Below, one piece after another: positions 33,600 through 43,904 of a DNA stretch of 64,000 bases (positions are counted from its first letter, which is position 1; every line of letters starts with the position of its first letter). The position numbers and the translations under genes were made by a program. The stretch lies in NCBI GenBank assembly GCA_019614645.1, contig JABWDB010000034.1, positions 1,488,001-1,552,000 on the forward strand, given 5' to 3'. The DNA comes from Stratiolaelaps scimitus (Eukaryota > Arthropoda > Arachnida > Mesostigmata > Laelapidae). The notes below the pieces were generated by a model. It searched no databases, was not told the origin of the DNA, and worked only from the letters and a program-made list of their open reading frames with translations.

Positions 33600-35460
33600 C
33601 CCTTTTTCCGGAGATTGGCATGGGAAAGCTCGTTCGAACAAGGCATTCAACCGGCTCGACCTTCGTGCGCTCGTCTGTCGACATTGTGTTATTGATTCGA
33701 TTATAAAGGGAAAACGCATCGTTTCAACATCTGGAGAACTCATGTTAATTAAGTCAGTTAGCTAGTTAGTGAGTGAGTAAGCGAATTAGCAGATCAGTAT
33801 CTATCCACGGCATATTGCGTTCACGAATTGCTTCTTCTTGGGTAGATATGCTCGTAAGCAGTAAAATCAAGTCAGCTGTGGGAGCTTTTTTCCATTGATG
33901 TTACACCAGAGCTGACGTATACACGTGATTTGAAGCATGCCATGTGCACCTCATACTTCCAGAATTTTCATTTTGCACTATCCTCCTGTCAACGACATAT
34001 AAATATATTTGGTAGCATCGAGTATTTGCGATCAAAAGCAGAATAAGAAAACAAGTCCATAAAATAGTATAATACCTTCGAGGACGTCAACGTTTGCTTA
34101 AACACCACTGTGCTGTCTGGTCTATTTATTATAAATTGACAAGACCAACAAATAAAAAATAGCGGATGTTGCCCTTAGAACCACCAACATTTGCTTCATC
34201 CCCTCCCAATAGAGTCGCGTACAACTTTCTGAACACCCCGTATAAAAATATTCCGCTGGAGTACGAAATAAGTCAATCTGGAAGGCCTCAGTTAATATCA
34301 TGCGGCGTTCTCATCTGTTTCCTCGGTATGCCAACGGAACGTGGGCTCAGTGGGTGAGCTCAGTGGGACCTAACCTAACCTTATGAGCTTACGATTAATT
34401 TTGCTCTCGCGTCAGAGCAACTTGTCTCAGTGCAATGACGTGGCCACGCGACGCCAGCAACAATAGCTATGGACACTGACTGTCTAACATGATTGGACAG
34501 GGAACGGTCGTCGGGCAGACATAACAGATGAGCCCCCCAGAGGCAAAACCGGTCGGACGACGACCCATGGCGGCCGAAGCGAGGGAGTGAGTCAGATCAG
34601 TGGCGAAGGCTAACGCTCGCGCAACCGAAGATGAATATGTACTAGGCACGAAGGGCCACCGGGAAGAGGCGGCTGCTGCTGCTGCTCCTCTAATGAAGAA
34701 CAATTACCAGCACAACGAATGAACGAAGTAAGCCCGAGGAGACACGGATGTCCCCATATTCATGGGGATTCTTGGATACGCGCACCACACCACACACACA
34801 CACACTTCGGCTCGTTGTCCATAACTCTGACAGGCGTTGCGGAAGGGCAGATGTACTATTGACATCGATAACGATCCTTGTCATTTCTTCGTTTTGACAA
34901 TTGGCCGGACGAAGTTAAATGGAATAATCATCTATCCTTCTGCAACGGCTGACCCTCGCTGTGAGGCAGAGAGGCAATCCTGTCGTCTGGCTCGGGACAA
35001 TGTCGACCTCGGCCCCGGTCCCCAACTAATCCCATCGCCCCCCACCCACCCAAAGGATTCCTGATTATTGTATGTTTGTATAAGCCACCTCCATCATATT
35101 ATGGGTGTGTCTATCCGAGCAATGGGTGGAAATAACGCATGTTCATTAATAGTTACTGTGTATTGGACATCGATATAAACAGGCGATGTAACGTGTATGA
35201 CTTGGGAGGTGAGGGTAGACAAATTCATGCATTCAATCATTCAATGTGAGGCTTATTTACGGAAGTTGCGATATACCTACGCTCCTGTTCGCATCTTAAA
35301 AAATATGTTAAAAGTAAAATAATTCCAAATGGACCACGTAGCCCCGAGGAAAATACAACCACACTGAGTCAACTAATAGGACTCTCAAGAAGTAGATCTG
35401 TATACATATAGAACAAATTCCAGCTCCTCAAAAACACAATAGCTATGAATTATTTACAAA
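33600..35460. other. Unassigned DNA
   Basis: A TATAAAA string lies at 34241-34247 and a CA run at about 34789-34805. A CCTAACCTAACC at about 34369-34380 is a reverse TTAGG-type string. No exon is supported. Confidence 0.5.
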
Positions 35461-35477
35461 AATGTCTATCAATATCT

Positions 35478-35478
35478 G

Positions 35479-35503
<25 letters not shown>
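35478..35503. repeat. (TA)n microsatellite
   Basis: About 13 TA units. Confidence 0.9.
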
Positions 35504-35504
<1 letters not shown>

Positions 35505-35509
<5 letters not shown>

Positions 35510-35837
35510 TATCGTTCCTGATAGAGATATATGCTATTCTTAGGCTAATTTCTCGACATCGTTCCTTATATTTGTCGTGAGTGAGGTCAAAGCTGCAGCA
35601 GAACACAATCAGATCGAAGAACATATCTGAGGACAGGCGTGCCCATCGTTCGGGCATCACTTTCATATTGTCTAATTGCGATAAGAGCAAATTGCGATCG
35701 AAAAAAATGACAACCCTCGTAAACGTTTCGTCCGCATCCAGTTGAGCCCCAGTTGATTTTCGAGCCAGCCAGCTACGAATGGACACTACACGTTGTGCAA
35801 GCACGGGAGCGCAGAATTGAAAAATGAAACACCTTGC
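35505..35837 (-). CDS. Unidentified open frame, about 110 codons, globular composition
   Basis: On the minus strand the frame is open from just after a TAA at 35840-35838 until it enters the TA tract. The residues look like ordinary protein, not low complexity (segments VVIFFDRNLLLSQLDNMKV, PERWARLSSDMFFDLIVFCC and HDKYKERCREISLR). There is no opposing frame of similar length. No ATG leads the frame, so if real it is an internal exon or a fragment. No family is recognised and splice sites are ambiguous. Confidence 0.3.
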
Positions 35838-36242
35838 TTATGTCAACCATGCCAGCGATAGCACTCTGCGTATGTCACCGTTTAAATGAGATACTGTTCT
35901 AAACCTTCGAGTGCTGCAAGCCTTGACAAACCCTACTTGGGGTTACTGGCCACAGACGAGGATGAAAACCTCGCGAGGGTTTCTATCAAGGCACAGCCAT
36001 ACACCACAATAGATGGTCACCTATACGCCACCGCCATCTGATGTACTCATTTCTTCGCATTGTAACAAGATCTTCATTCCGGAGCCCCCCCTCCGTTCCA
36101 CCTCGCTCAGAGATGTCGCAGACGCACTCGGAACAGCACTCGGAGCGCGGAGGGCAGCAGCGTCACTGAATCCCAATAAACGTGACGGCACGTGACCTTT
36201 TCACTCCTTCGTCATAGTTAGACATTGTGGCTATCACCCTGC
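35838..36242. other. Unassigned DNA
   Basis: Nothing recognised. Confidence 0.5.
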
Positions 36243-36262
36243 CTCTCTCTCTCTCTCTCTCT
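36243..36262. repeat. (CT)n microsatellite
   Basis: About 10 CT units. A GA run (GAGAGAGAGAGA) follows at about 36323-36334, so the two can pair. Confidence 0.9.
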
Positions 36263-36359
36263 GTCGGTCTCCGTCGGCTGGTCGTAAATTCCACGTTCAA
36301 TGTACCATAGGGAAATTGAGATAGAGAGAGAGAGAAGAGTAAATGGGATCCGCCAGCCT

Positions 36360-37330
36360 GTCATGTGACTCGTGGCAGGCATTGTGACACGCTGCTGCTG
36401 CTGCTGCTCAGAGAGCGTCCGTACGGGTGCACACAGCGAGGAGCATACGTTTCGAGATGGAACAGAAACATTTCTGCGCGACACGACCGCTCCGCCATGA
36501 TCAGTCTCCTTTTTGCTAGGCCGAGCGGCCGACCGCCCGCTTCGGGTCCTTTTTTTTTCCCCCTCGTCCGTGCTGTGCATGAATTAACTCTGGAAGTCGC
36601 CGAGCCCTCTGCATCAGCCGGGGACAGCTTGCTGCTCACGCGTTCGAGACAGCCCCGGCCACAGTTACGCCCTGCACGGCGGTACTCACGCTTGCGCGAA
36701 CATTCTCAGACGAACGACGACCAACAGCACACGCCTGTACGTCGGCAGGGAACCACGACTGTCATGGCAGAGCAACGTCGCCGAGCCGGGGGACGGCGAC
36801 GACACTGGGTTAGAACAGGGTTACTCGTCGGTGAGTCATTGAGCATATGACGACGGCTTTCATCTGCGCCTCTATCTCTCTCTCTCTCGCTCAGAAAAAG
36901 CGAAAGACAGAGGGAGACAGAGAGTTGAAGACTGACTCGGGGGAGTTGGTGGGCGGTCGGAGGGTGCCGACGCTTGCAAATTTGGCATTAAGCAAAGCAT
37001 CCGCCGCCGAGCTGAGCCGAGCCGAGCCCGTCGGCTCGCAGGTCTTGTGTGCCTTTTCGGCGGCCGTTCGCGCACCTACATACCTCCGGCCGGCGGAGGT
37101 TCATTCTCATCGTAATCTCATCTACACATGTTCATAGCGCGTGGATGGATCAAGCAAATATGCGTTTGAGCCCGCTGGAATTGTCGACGTTTTGTCGGCA
37201 AAAGACGGAGCCGGGGTACGACGGCGCTTTTTTCTCTCTCGTTCGCTGCTGCTGCTGCTGCTGCTATGAACGAGGATACGAATTGGCGGACGTGACCAAC
37301 CTGCACGAGAGCGCTGTGAAATGAATAATC
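36360..37330. promoter_or_regulatory. GC-rich, CpG-containing patch; possible promoter or 5' exon
   Basis: Contains (CTG)n at 36391-36408, T9 at 36549-36557, a (CT)n stretch near 36874-36890, GAGCCGAGCCGAGCC near 37013-37027 and a second (CTG)n at about 37246-37265. Frames up to 161 codons are open on plus and others on minus. This mix of GAGA, CTG and CpG is common around arthropod promoters and 5'UTRs. I cannot place a transcription start or orientation. Confidence 0.2.
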
Positions 37331-37755
37331 ACTGTAAAGACTCTCCTGACAAGAGAGACCCTGCGTGTCGTTCTTTTTTTGTGCTAGTACTATACATACT
37401 CGTGTTCATTATTCTCCTGGCTCAGCTTGACTTTTGCATGGCCCCGTTTTGAAGTTTCTGTTTGCATATGGCTAGCCTCCTTTCTACGTGCGGCTCCATT
37501 GGTACACACCGCAGTGCACACCCTACGCTCGGGTAATCGCAGCGAAATTTGCCTGGCTTAACAAGCAACACAGTGCCAACGACGAACTGGCCCGTGAAAG
37601 ATTCGATATATATGAAATGAAAAAAAATCATCTCTGAAAACACGATCAGAGAGTGTGTTTTATGCCGTCCTTCATTGGCCTGCTGTCATTATGGTATGAT
37701 GGTGCCGCCAGCCAGCATCTGTACAGGCGTGCGTTGGGGTGCATGATTAAGATGA
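37331..37755. other. Unassigned DNA
   Basis: A 73-codon minus frame (37422-37643) is not recognised. Confidence 0.5.
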
Positions 37756-37845
37756 TTCTTACAATAATAATAATATATTAATAAAGTTAATAATAACAAT
37801 AATAATAATTATTATTATTATTATTTCTGTTATTGTTATTATTTG
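37756..37845. repeat. Self-complementary (AAT)n/(ATT)n tract
   Basis: AATAATAACAATAATAAT is followed by ATTATTATTATTATT and GTTATTGTTATT, so the two halves are near reverse complements and could fold. Confidence 0.85.
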
Positions 37846-37916
37846 AGTTAGAATACTACATCTAATAGGATATATCGACGCGAATGATGAAGCTCTTCAT
37901 AGGGAGAATCATACTA

Positions 37917-37985
37917 AGGTAAAGGTAAAGCTTTATTGGTTTATTAAAGGAGCTGCAATTTCACAATGCTTAAGCTCGTTGATTA
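37917..37985 (-). mobile_element. LINE-B 3' end, reverse strand
   Basis: On the minus strand: GAGCTTAAGCATTGTGAAAT, TGCAGCTCCTTTAATAAACC, AATAAAGC and then the repeat TTTACCTTTACC. Two further copies lie at 45471-45545 and 63222-63285, all in the same orientation. The AATAAA followed by a short tandem tail is typical of a non-LTR element 3' end. The 5' extent is unclear. A minus frame at 38226-38486 just upstream could belong to it, but is not recognised. Confidence 0.55.
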
Positions 37986-39115
37986 CTACACTAGAATGTC
38001 AGGATAGAACAAATCTCGGATTCCTTTGAGCCAGTCGTGTTGTCCTATGTGAAGGACGCCATGCCACCAGATTAAAGTATCCTTCATACGTGGCCGCAGG
38101 ATGCGTTATATCCCTATGGCTGCCTATTGCCCTGCAGCTCTTGGAGGACAGTTAGTGCTAGACATCCTCGGTCCGCAATTCTGATTCTCACTCGAAGGCA
38201 AACAAAGTCCATTTGGACAGTCACGTCAGAGTCGCACAGGGTGACTTGTACCGTGGCCGGATTCCATTAGGGTGTGACAACTAGAGTTCTGGCTTGGACG
38301 GACATTTATGATAATAGATAGTGGACTCTGGTCTCGTCTGGTTTCATCTTCTCTATTTGGATGGCCCCATTTTATTATTGTTCTGTGTATCCTGTCAATA
38401 CCTCGATGGAGTGGGCAGGAGTGCACCACCTCTTCGGCTTCTGGATCGGAAACTCGAATTGAGCCGGACTCGTCAACTGTGTTCACATGGCTCGTGTGGC
38501 CGGTAGTAAATGCTGTCAGCTGGTGGCCGTCGGCTGTCGCCTATCCATGTTGAGCTCATCATGAATAGGGGTTGTTCCCCATCTCTAGCCAGTCAGCCAT
38601 AGGTTAGGTCAGGTTAGGTCACATTTGCTGAAGGCCAAGTGGAGCAAGGGCCCAGGACGGAGCGGCGAATAGACATAGAAAAGGTGGGGGACAAGGAGAG
38701 ACTGTGTGATTCCAGCCACATTATATTCGGTTCCTCTAGGATCTTGCGCGAAGTCAATCGGAGGCGTCTGGCAGCGCATCCCACCTACGGCCTAAGTGTT
38801 GTGATTGTTGTTGTTGTGCCATGTACTCGTCCGCTTAGCGCACAGCCCACTTAGAGGATTAACAGGAGACCAACGAAGGTTGACGGCTACATTTGCAATC
38901 GCTCCGGGTTTCGGGGCCCGTTCTCTCTCATTCCTTCTTCTATCTAATATCAATCTACGTATTCAACTGTCCGTCTGTGCAGTGCTCCTCATGTGCTGTA
39001 TGCATTAGGTAGATGCAGTGTCAGCAATTTCCCTATCGGCAGAAAGCCAGCCTGCTGGCCCGCCTTGCGGCCTTCATGAATGGAGAGTCATTGACGAGTC
39101 CCGCCGTGCGGATTC
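37986..39115. other. Unassigned DNA, perhaps partly LINE-B body
   Basis: Contains an 86-codon minus frame at 38226-38486 and a GGTTAGGTCAGGTTAGGTC string at about 38601-38619. No domain recognised. Confidence 0.4.
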
Positions 39116-39134
39116 ATATATATATATATATATG
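39116..39134. repeat. (TA)n microsatellite
   Basis: About nine TA units. A CAG|GTAAAC donor-like site follows at 39257/39258 in an open frame, but no exon is called. Confidence 0.85.
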
Positions 39135-39387
39135 CCTGTACGCTGGCGGACGATAGAGACATCGTCGCCTTTCGGCGAAGCGCTTAACCACGACGGTCGC
39201 GTATACATACGGTATAAGATTGGGGGTCAATGGGGCTACACATTATATATACAGCAGGTAAACGAAATACTATTCTTAAGGTGGATGTTTTCTATATTCG
39301 CTAGCGAGTTTCTGATCATGCTCCAGTTTATCTGTGGCTATAGCGTTCGTACGGCAATGATCCGGCGGGATGCCTTTATAATATGGT

Positions 39388-39389
<2 letters not shown>

Positions 39390-39443
<54 letters not shown>

Positions 39444-39490
39444 ATATAATATATATATATATAATATATATTATATATATTTATATAATA
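39390..39490. repeat. (TA)n microsatellite with ATAAT interruptions
   Basis: About 100 bp almost entirely of A and T. Confidence 0.95.
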
Positions 39491-39732
39491 GCATCTGGCT
39501 CGCACGCGTCAAATCTTGATAATCTTCAACTGGTGGTAGGATTGAGCCGCTGCGTTGGGACCTTTCGATCGCTTGAGATTTCATGACGACGTTTCGCCAC
39601 GACGTGTACATTTCACGAAACCGATTTCAGAACGTGAATTCGATTTCCATAGCTGGAAGTAGGTGTTGTCGTATAAAAACGAGTTATAGAGATCTCACTG
39701 GTCGATTTCTAGCCTCCCTGCGATACTGTCTG

Positions 39733-39771
39733 TCCATGCATGGACGTTCCTTTGGAACGTCCATGCATGGA
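39733..39771. repeat. Perfect 18-bp hairpin with 3-nt loop
   Basis: TCCATGCATGGACGTTCC (39733-39750), loop TTT, then its exact complement at 39754-39771. Each arm also holds the palindrome CCATGCATGG. Confidence 0.95.
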
Positions 39772-39775
39772 AGGG

Positions 39776-39892
39776 GTTCCAGCCATTTGACAGTCAGACG
39801 TGGCAGGACTCGAATCTGCGGCCTGGGACATATCGCTCTACTGGTTTATTTATCCAAGCTGTGCCCCTGGGTACTACGACCTTAACGCCTTT
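39776..39892 (-). repeat. SINE-3 copy, reverse strand, diverged
   Basis: On the minus strand: CCCAGGGGCACAGCTTGG, then GACATATCGC-like sequence, TGTCCCAGGCCGCAGATTCG and AGTCCTGCCACG. It matches the copy at 54498-54606. The GATTCGAGTCC string is a tRNA-type B box. Confidence 0.6.
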
Positions 39893-40148
39893 ACGCATGA
39901 CTAAACTTCAGGAAATGCTCCAAATGTCCACTGAGGGGTGTATAAAATCCTCCGGGCTGGCTGACGCTGGCGGCTCCTCTATGCGCAGAAATAAATGCAA
40001 AAACTAAGGCGAACTTTGCGGAAACCCTGGGTATCGTTAGCTTCCTCTCTGGTCCAAGAACAATAAGCCCAGTTGGAGTCCCTGTGAGAAAGGCGGTTGA
40101 GAACATATGCCTCATACTGTCCCTTTTGCTGATGTGATGGCTCACCAT

Positions 40149-40200
40149 CGTCGTGGACACCATCGCTCGGCTCAGGCCATGAACGATGGTGTCCACGACG
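40149..40200. repeat. Perfect 17-bp inverted repeat with 18-nt spacer
   Basis: CGTCGTGGACACCATCG (40149-40165) and its exact complement CGATGGTGTCCACGACG (40184-40200). Confidence 0.95.
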
Positions 40201-40316
40201 CTAACCACGGTAAAGCTGCCTGTTTGACTAATCTTAATTAAATCCAACCTTACTGTTTCTTCGAAATGTTAATTTAGACGTTTAACGTTTCGGCCCTATT
40301 TAACAACCACGGCACG

Positions 40317-40342
40317 ATATATATATATATATATATATATAT
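40317..40342. repeat. (TA)n microsatellite
   Basis: About 13 TA units. Confidence 0.9.
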
Positions 40343-41393
40343 AATGGTGTATACATATACGTATGGCGCTCAAAACTTAACGCGGTCCTGTACAAGAGAG
40401 GAAGTAGACTATGCCCGCATAACCTGATTAGAGTTTATTTTCCTTTCAATTATTACTATACCTACGTTTTTCTTTGTATTTTGCTCGAGGCATCCACAAT
40501 ATAAACATATGCGTCAAATGAGAAGGGTGTCCACAAAATATTAAAAACCTTAGAAAACGTAATATTGAGCCAATTTTTCAATATCCTGTATGGGCTATGG
40601 CAAAACAAGCACCAGAAGGCCGATGCATCCCAACACATGGAATGCCACGGAGGATAAATCTCTCCATCTCTCTTTGCATATATATACATATATATACTCA
40701 CTATGTCCTTGTTCCACCGAGAGTCTATGCGAGTGTCTGTGCTCAGCACATGCCCGAGATGCTCTGGCAGCCTTCGTTGTGGCCAGATCAATTGGGCATC
40801 CTCAGTTAATCGTCACTCCCGCCGAACCCCGGGCTGCTTCCCTTCGCCCGCCTGTGCACAACTTCTGTCCCATATCTAATATCCATCATTCGTCCATTCA
40901 TCCCATGTGAGTTCGTTCATTTTAAACGTCATAATGGATAACGAACGGGCAAGATGGAGCCACCGTAATCGCATCGGACGGACGGGGGCACCGAGCAGAG
41001 CAATGAGAGGAGATCGTGGGGGGCGGAAAAAAACACTCGCAACGGGACCTTCATGAGAAACACAAATGGGTTGGAGGAATCCATAGGGGGCATTCATAAA
41101 GGAATTCATTCTCGTTGTCGGCTCATATTTTGGTGGTGGCGGGGGCGGCGGCGCCGGCAGCAGCAGCAGCAGCAGCTTATCGGATGAACGCCGGATGCTA
41201 ACGGATCTGTTGGCATCTGGCGGGGAACGGTAGATGATTTGAATTAAACCGCGCTGAACGATCAAATGAGTCATGGTCGATAGGGACGGCTGGTTGACGG
41301 TAGATGAGAGCCGCCGAAGCGAGATTTTGAAATCGATTGGGTTGTCCCATACTTTTGTGGCGGAATTTTCACTCTTAACGATACCTGCTACGA

Positions 41394-41395
<2 letters not shown>
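40343..41395. other. Unassigned DNA
   Basis: A (CAG)n run lies at 41158-41176. A GGGTTGTCCCATACTTTTG string at about 41340-41358 resembles mariner-type terminal repeats, but no partner was found. No gene supported. Confidence 0.4.
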
Positions 41396-41439
<44 letters not shown>

Positions 41440-41612
41440 ACCAAGATATATATAGCCACGGGCTGATATATATATATATATATATAGTCACCAAGATATA
41501 TATATATATTCACCAAGATATATATAGCCACGGGCTGATATATATATATATATATATATAGTCACCAAGATATATATATATATATATTCACCAAGATATA
41601 TATAGCCACGGG

Positions 41613-41650
<38 letters not shown>
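41396..41650. repeat. Compound tandem array of TA runs and fixed spacers
   Basis: TA runs alternate with AGTCACCAAGATA (about 41437, 41487 and 41560), TTCACCAAGATATATATAG (about 41508 and 41588) and AGCCACGGGCTGA (about 41453, 41527 and 41606). The spacing of the last motif (74 and 79 bp) shows a higher-order unit of about 75-80 bp. The array ends directly in a LINE-A fragment. Confidence 0.9.
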
Positions 41651-41651
<1 letters not shown>

Positions 41652-41830
41652 ACCTGGGACAATCGCGCTGGGTCCTTCCTTCTGCAGCGTCTTCGCCCTT
41701 GCTGTACAGAGGCAAATAGGCAATGCCAGCGATCGCCTCCCGCGGGACCGTGACGGCCTTGGCCTGACACGCTGTCCCCAACGCGCCACTAATTGTTGTG
41801 TATAGACACAAAATTGTTGTGTATAGACGG
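41648..41830 (+). mobile_element. LINE-A 3' end fragment, forward strand
   Basis: Starts GTCACCTGGGACAATCGCGC, reads AGSFLLQRL in one frame, then shifts frame into ALAVQR, and ends with CGCGCCACTAATTGTTGTGT plus a repeated TTGTTGTGTATAGAC tail. Frameshifted and 5'-truncated at the TA array. Confidence 0.7.
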
Positions 41831-41954
41831 AAATCTAGACACACAATAAAATGAAAAAAGGACATCGAATTTATCCGCTACATATAGATGTGTTTTATTG
41901 AGGTGACTGCAGTTTTTTACAACGAACTTGAGTTTTAAAAAAAAACACTAAAAA

Positions 41955-42775
41955 CACTATTCCGCAGTCCATAGCACATAAACTTTACGCGGATGATCCC
42001 AAGCTTTACGGCCCGTCGAAGACCGAAACCGAAAGACGCGATCTGCAAATCCGAAAGCCGTTGATACCAACTCAAGGTGGTGCTCCAAAAATGATATGAT
42101 AATATCCGTTCCTAAATGTGGCACATTATGTCTATCAGACCCTCACACATATACTCTTAACGCCCAGCCTATACAGATTGTTAAATGTATGAGGGACCTG
42201 GGCGTGATGGTCTCACCGGACTTGGATTTTAACCTTCATATTACACAAGTCGTTCAGTCCGCAACGTTAGTTTGTAACACATTATTTCGTTGTTTTATTG
42301 TGAAAAAGCCGGAATTTTGTAGGCAGCTCTATAAGAGCTTAGTTATACCGAAATTTGCATACTGCTGTGAAGCTTGGCGACCATATCTTAAGAAACATTT
42401 AGACGCTATGGAGCGAGTTCAATCAAAGTGTTTAACACGAGTCTCGCTTAGATGTGGAATCGATCGCTCGACTCTTACCTTACCTCCGATTACTGACCTA
42501 CACAAACAGGCATAATATGCGATTTTACAAAAGGTTACTATCTTCAAACTCGTATTATAAATATTTTAATGTCAGACAAAATAATCTGCGGAATGGACAA
42601 ACCATACCATCAGTACAAATCGCCAGGACGGAAAGAGTCAATAATATGTTTTCTTTTCGAGCGACACGAATGCTCAGAGACACTCATGCATATACTATGC
42701 ACTAACTAATTTTTGTACACCAAATGTATAACCCCCTTTTGTTAATAAAGGTGTTTTTGAATTGAAATTTTTTTT
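41955..42775 (+). pseudogene. CR1/L2-like LINE relic: end of reverse transcriptase to 3' tail
   Basis: The first frame reads HKLYADDPKLYG. YADD (41986-41997) is the reverse transcriptase catalytic box. A frameshift near 42050-42070 moves to a second frame, SRWCSKNDMIISVPKC, then VKCMRDLGVMVSPDLDF and YKSLVIPKFAYCCEAWRPYL. These are the connection or thumb motifs seen after the YADD box in CR1, L2 and Jockey elements. The main frame at 42096-42515 ends in a stop. A second frameshift continues into 42454-42705 with a typical LINE C-terminal layout. AATAAA lies at 42744-42749, followed by a TTGAATTGAAATTTT tandem tail. It is 5'-truncated, so inactive. Confidence 0.8.
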
Positions 42776-43139
42776 AATTGAATTGAAATTTTGTTCATAT
42801 TAAAAAATATTACTATTATTACATCACGGTGGGGGGTACGTACAGTTGCTGTCGACAGCTTTAGTAACCGAAAAGTAAGATACAGAATTCTAATATACCA
42901 ACAATAATTCGTAGTTTTAGCAACGATATACATGGGCACATGCGCCGAACACAAGCAAAGCTAGTCCAGCAATAATTCGCCCTTCACACTTCCAACGAGA
43001 AATATATACAGCTTATATAATCAATACAAAAAAAAATAGAAATATATGAAGTCAGATTGAACAATTATGGTAAAATAACGATATATCCTATAACATAGTA
43101 GATCATAGAGAGGGAGCATTAAAGAAACTTCTCTGCCCC
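42776..43139. other. Unassigned AT-rich DNA
   Basis: No exon or repeat family recognised. Confidence 0.5.
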
Positions 43140-43489
43140 TTACAAATTTTTCCATTGAAAATAGTACTCGAATCTCTCTCGAGGAGGAGAGCCCCAGTCG
43201 GATGGAAGGCGATAACCAGGAACATGTCGGCAAGCATCTTTGGTGGCAGATGGCGACACAAACCCGCTTAGTCTACGGGTGGTCCTTCTCATCACCGGGA
43301 CGATATGGAAGGCGATATTGTTTCGAATGGTAGCTTTTGATATTTTAAGGGCAACACGCGTTACCAGGAGTGAATACAATGCCCTCAATTTACGCAAATC
43401 GAACATCTTCATGATGTCAGCAACGGACTCCATGTGGCGTTTATAGAGGATGGCAGAAATAACGTCGCTCTGAACAATCTCCCTTCGTC
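43140..43489 (-). CDS. Candidate terminal exon of an unidentified gene
   Basis: On the minus strand an open frame of about 116 codons ends at TAA (43142-43140). An acceptor-like GGCTACAG lies just upstream (AG at 43491-43490), giving a 350-bp exon. The translation is ordinary protein with an amphipathic, basic first half (SDVISAILYKRHMESVADIM, FDLRKLRALYSLLVTRVAL) and a basic second half ending YYFQWKNL. I recognise no family. A plus frame overlaps only part of it. No AATAAA lies close after the stop, which weakens the case for a 3' terminal exon. Confidence 0.3.
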
Positions 43490-43507
43490 CTGTAGCCTCC
43501 CTGACCT

Positions 43508-43530
43508 ATATATATATATATATATATATC
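43508..43530. repeat. (TA)n microsatellite
   Basis: About 11 TA units, directly upstream of the candidate acceptor of the exon at 43140-43489. Confidence 0.9.
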
Positions 43531-43679
43531 GAATAATTTAATAACGTGGATGTTCTGTCTTCGTCATCGAGCTGTAGCGTTTAACATGATACACGCAGTG
43601 ATTGACAGAGAGATTCAATTAAATCTGCAATATGTCAAGCAAGATGTTCAGCATCTCCGGAAGCAAGTGACCATCGTCT

Positions 43680-43790
43680 CCCTCTAGGATGACTATGACC
43701 TCAGGCCGCGGTTTGACACCCCGTCCCCAAGTGCGTCACTAATTACCGTATTATGATAACACATCATAAATAAAAGTAGATGCGTAATGA
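43680..43790 (+). mobile_element. LINE-A extreme 3' end, forward strand
   Basis: ATGACCTCAGGCCGCGGTTT, CACCCCGTCCCCAAGTGCGT and CACTAATTACCGTATTATGA match the 3' ends at 7345-7575 and 41648-41830. It lies about 120 bp from the reverse-strand LINE-A copy that follows. Confidence 0.6.
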
Positions 43791-43904
43791 CACTAAACCA
43801 CTAAATTCTCCTAATTACCATAATAGTTAACGAAAAACGGGTTACGGTACCACATACAGATAGTACAATAAGCATTTATTCAAAAATACAATAATTAGGA
43901 ATTA

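Noticed and set aside
34241..34247. TATA box promoter
   Set aside because: A lone TATAAAA in AT-rich DNA without a supported downstream exon.
39135..39257. Internal exon ending in CAG|GTAAAC
   Set aside because: Good donor, but the upstream side is a (TA)n tract, no convincing acceptor, and the peptide is not recognised.
41340..41358. Mariner terminal repeat
   Set aside because: The string resembles known termini but no inverted partner was found nearby.
41396..41650. CRISPR-like array
   Set aside because: Alternating words and TA runs superficially look like repeats and spacers, but the spacers are themselves repeated and the context is eukaryotic.
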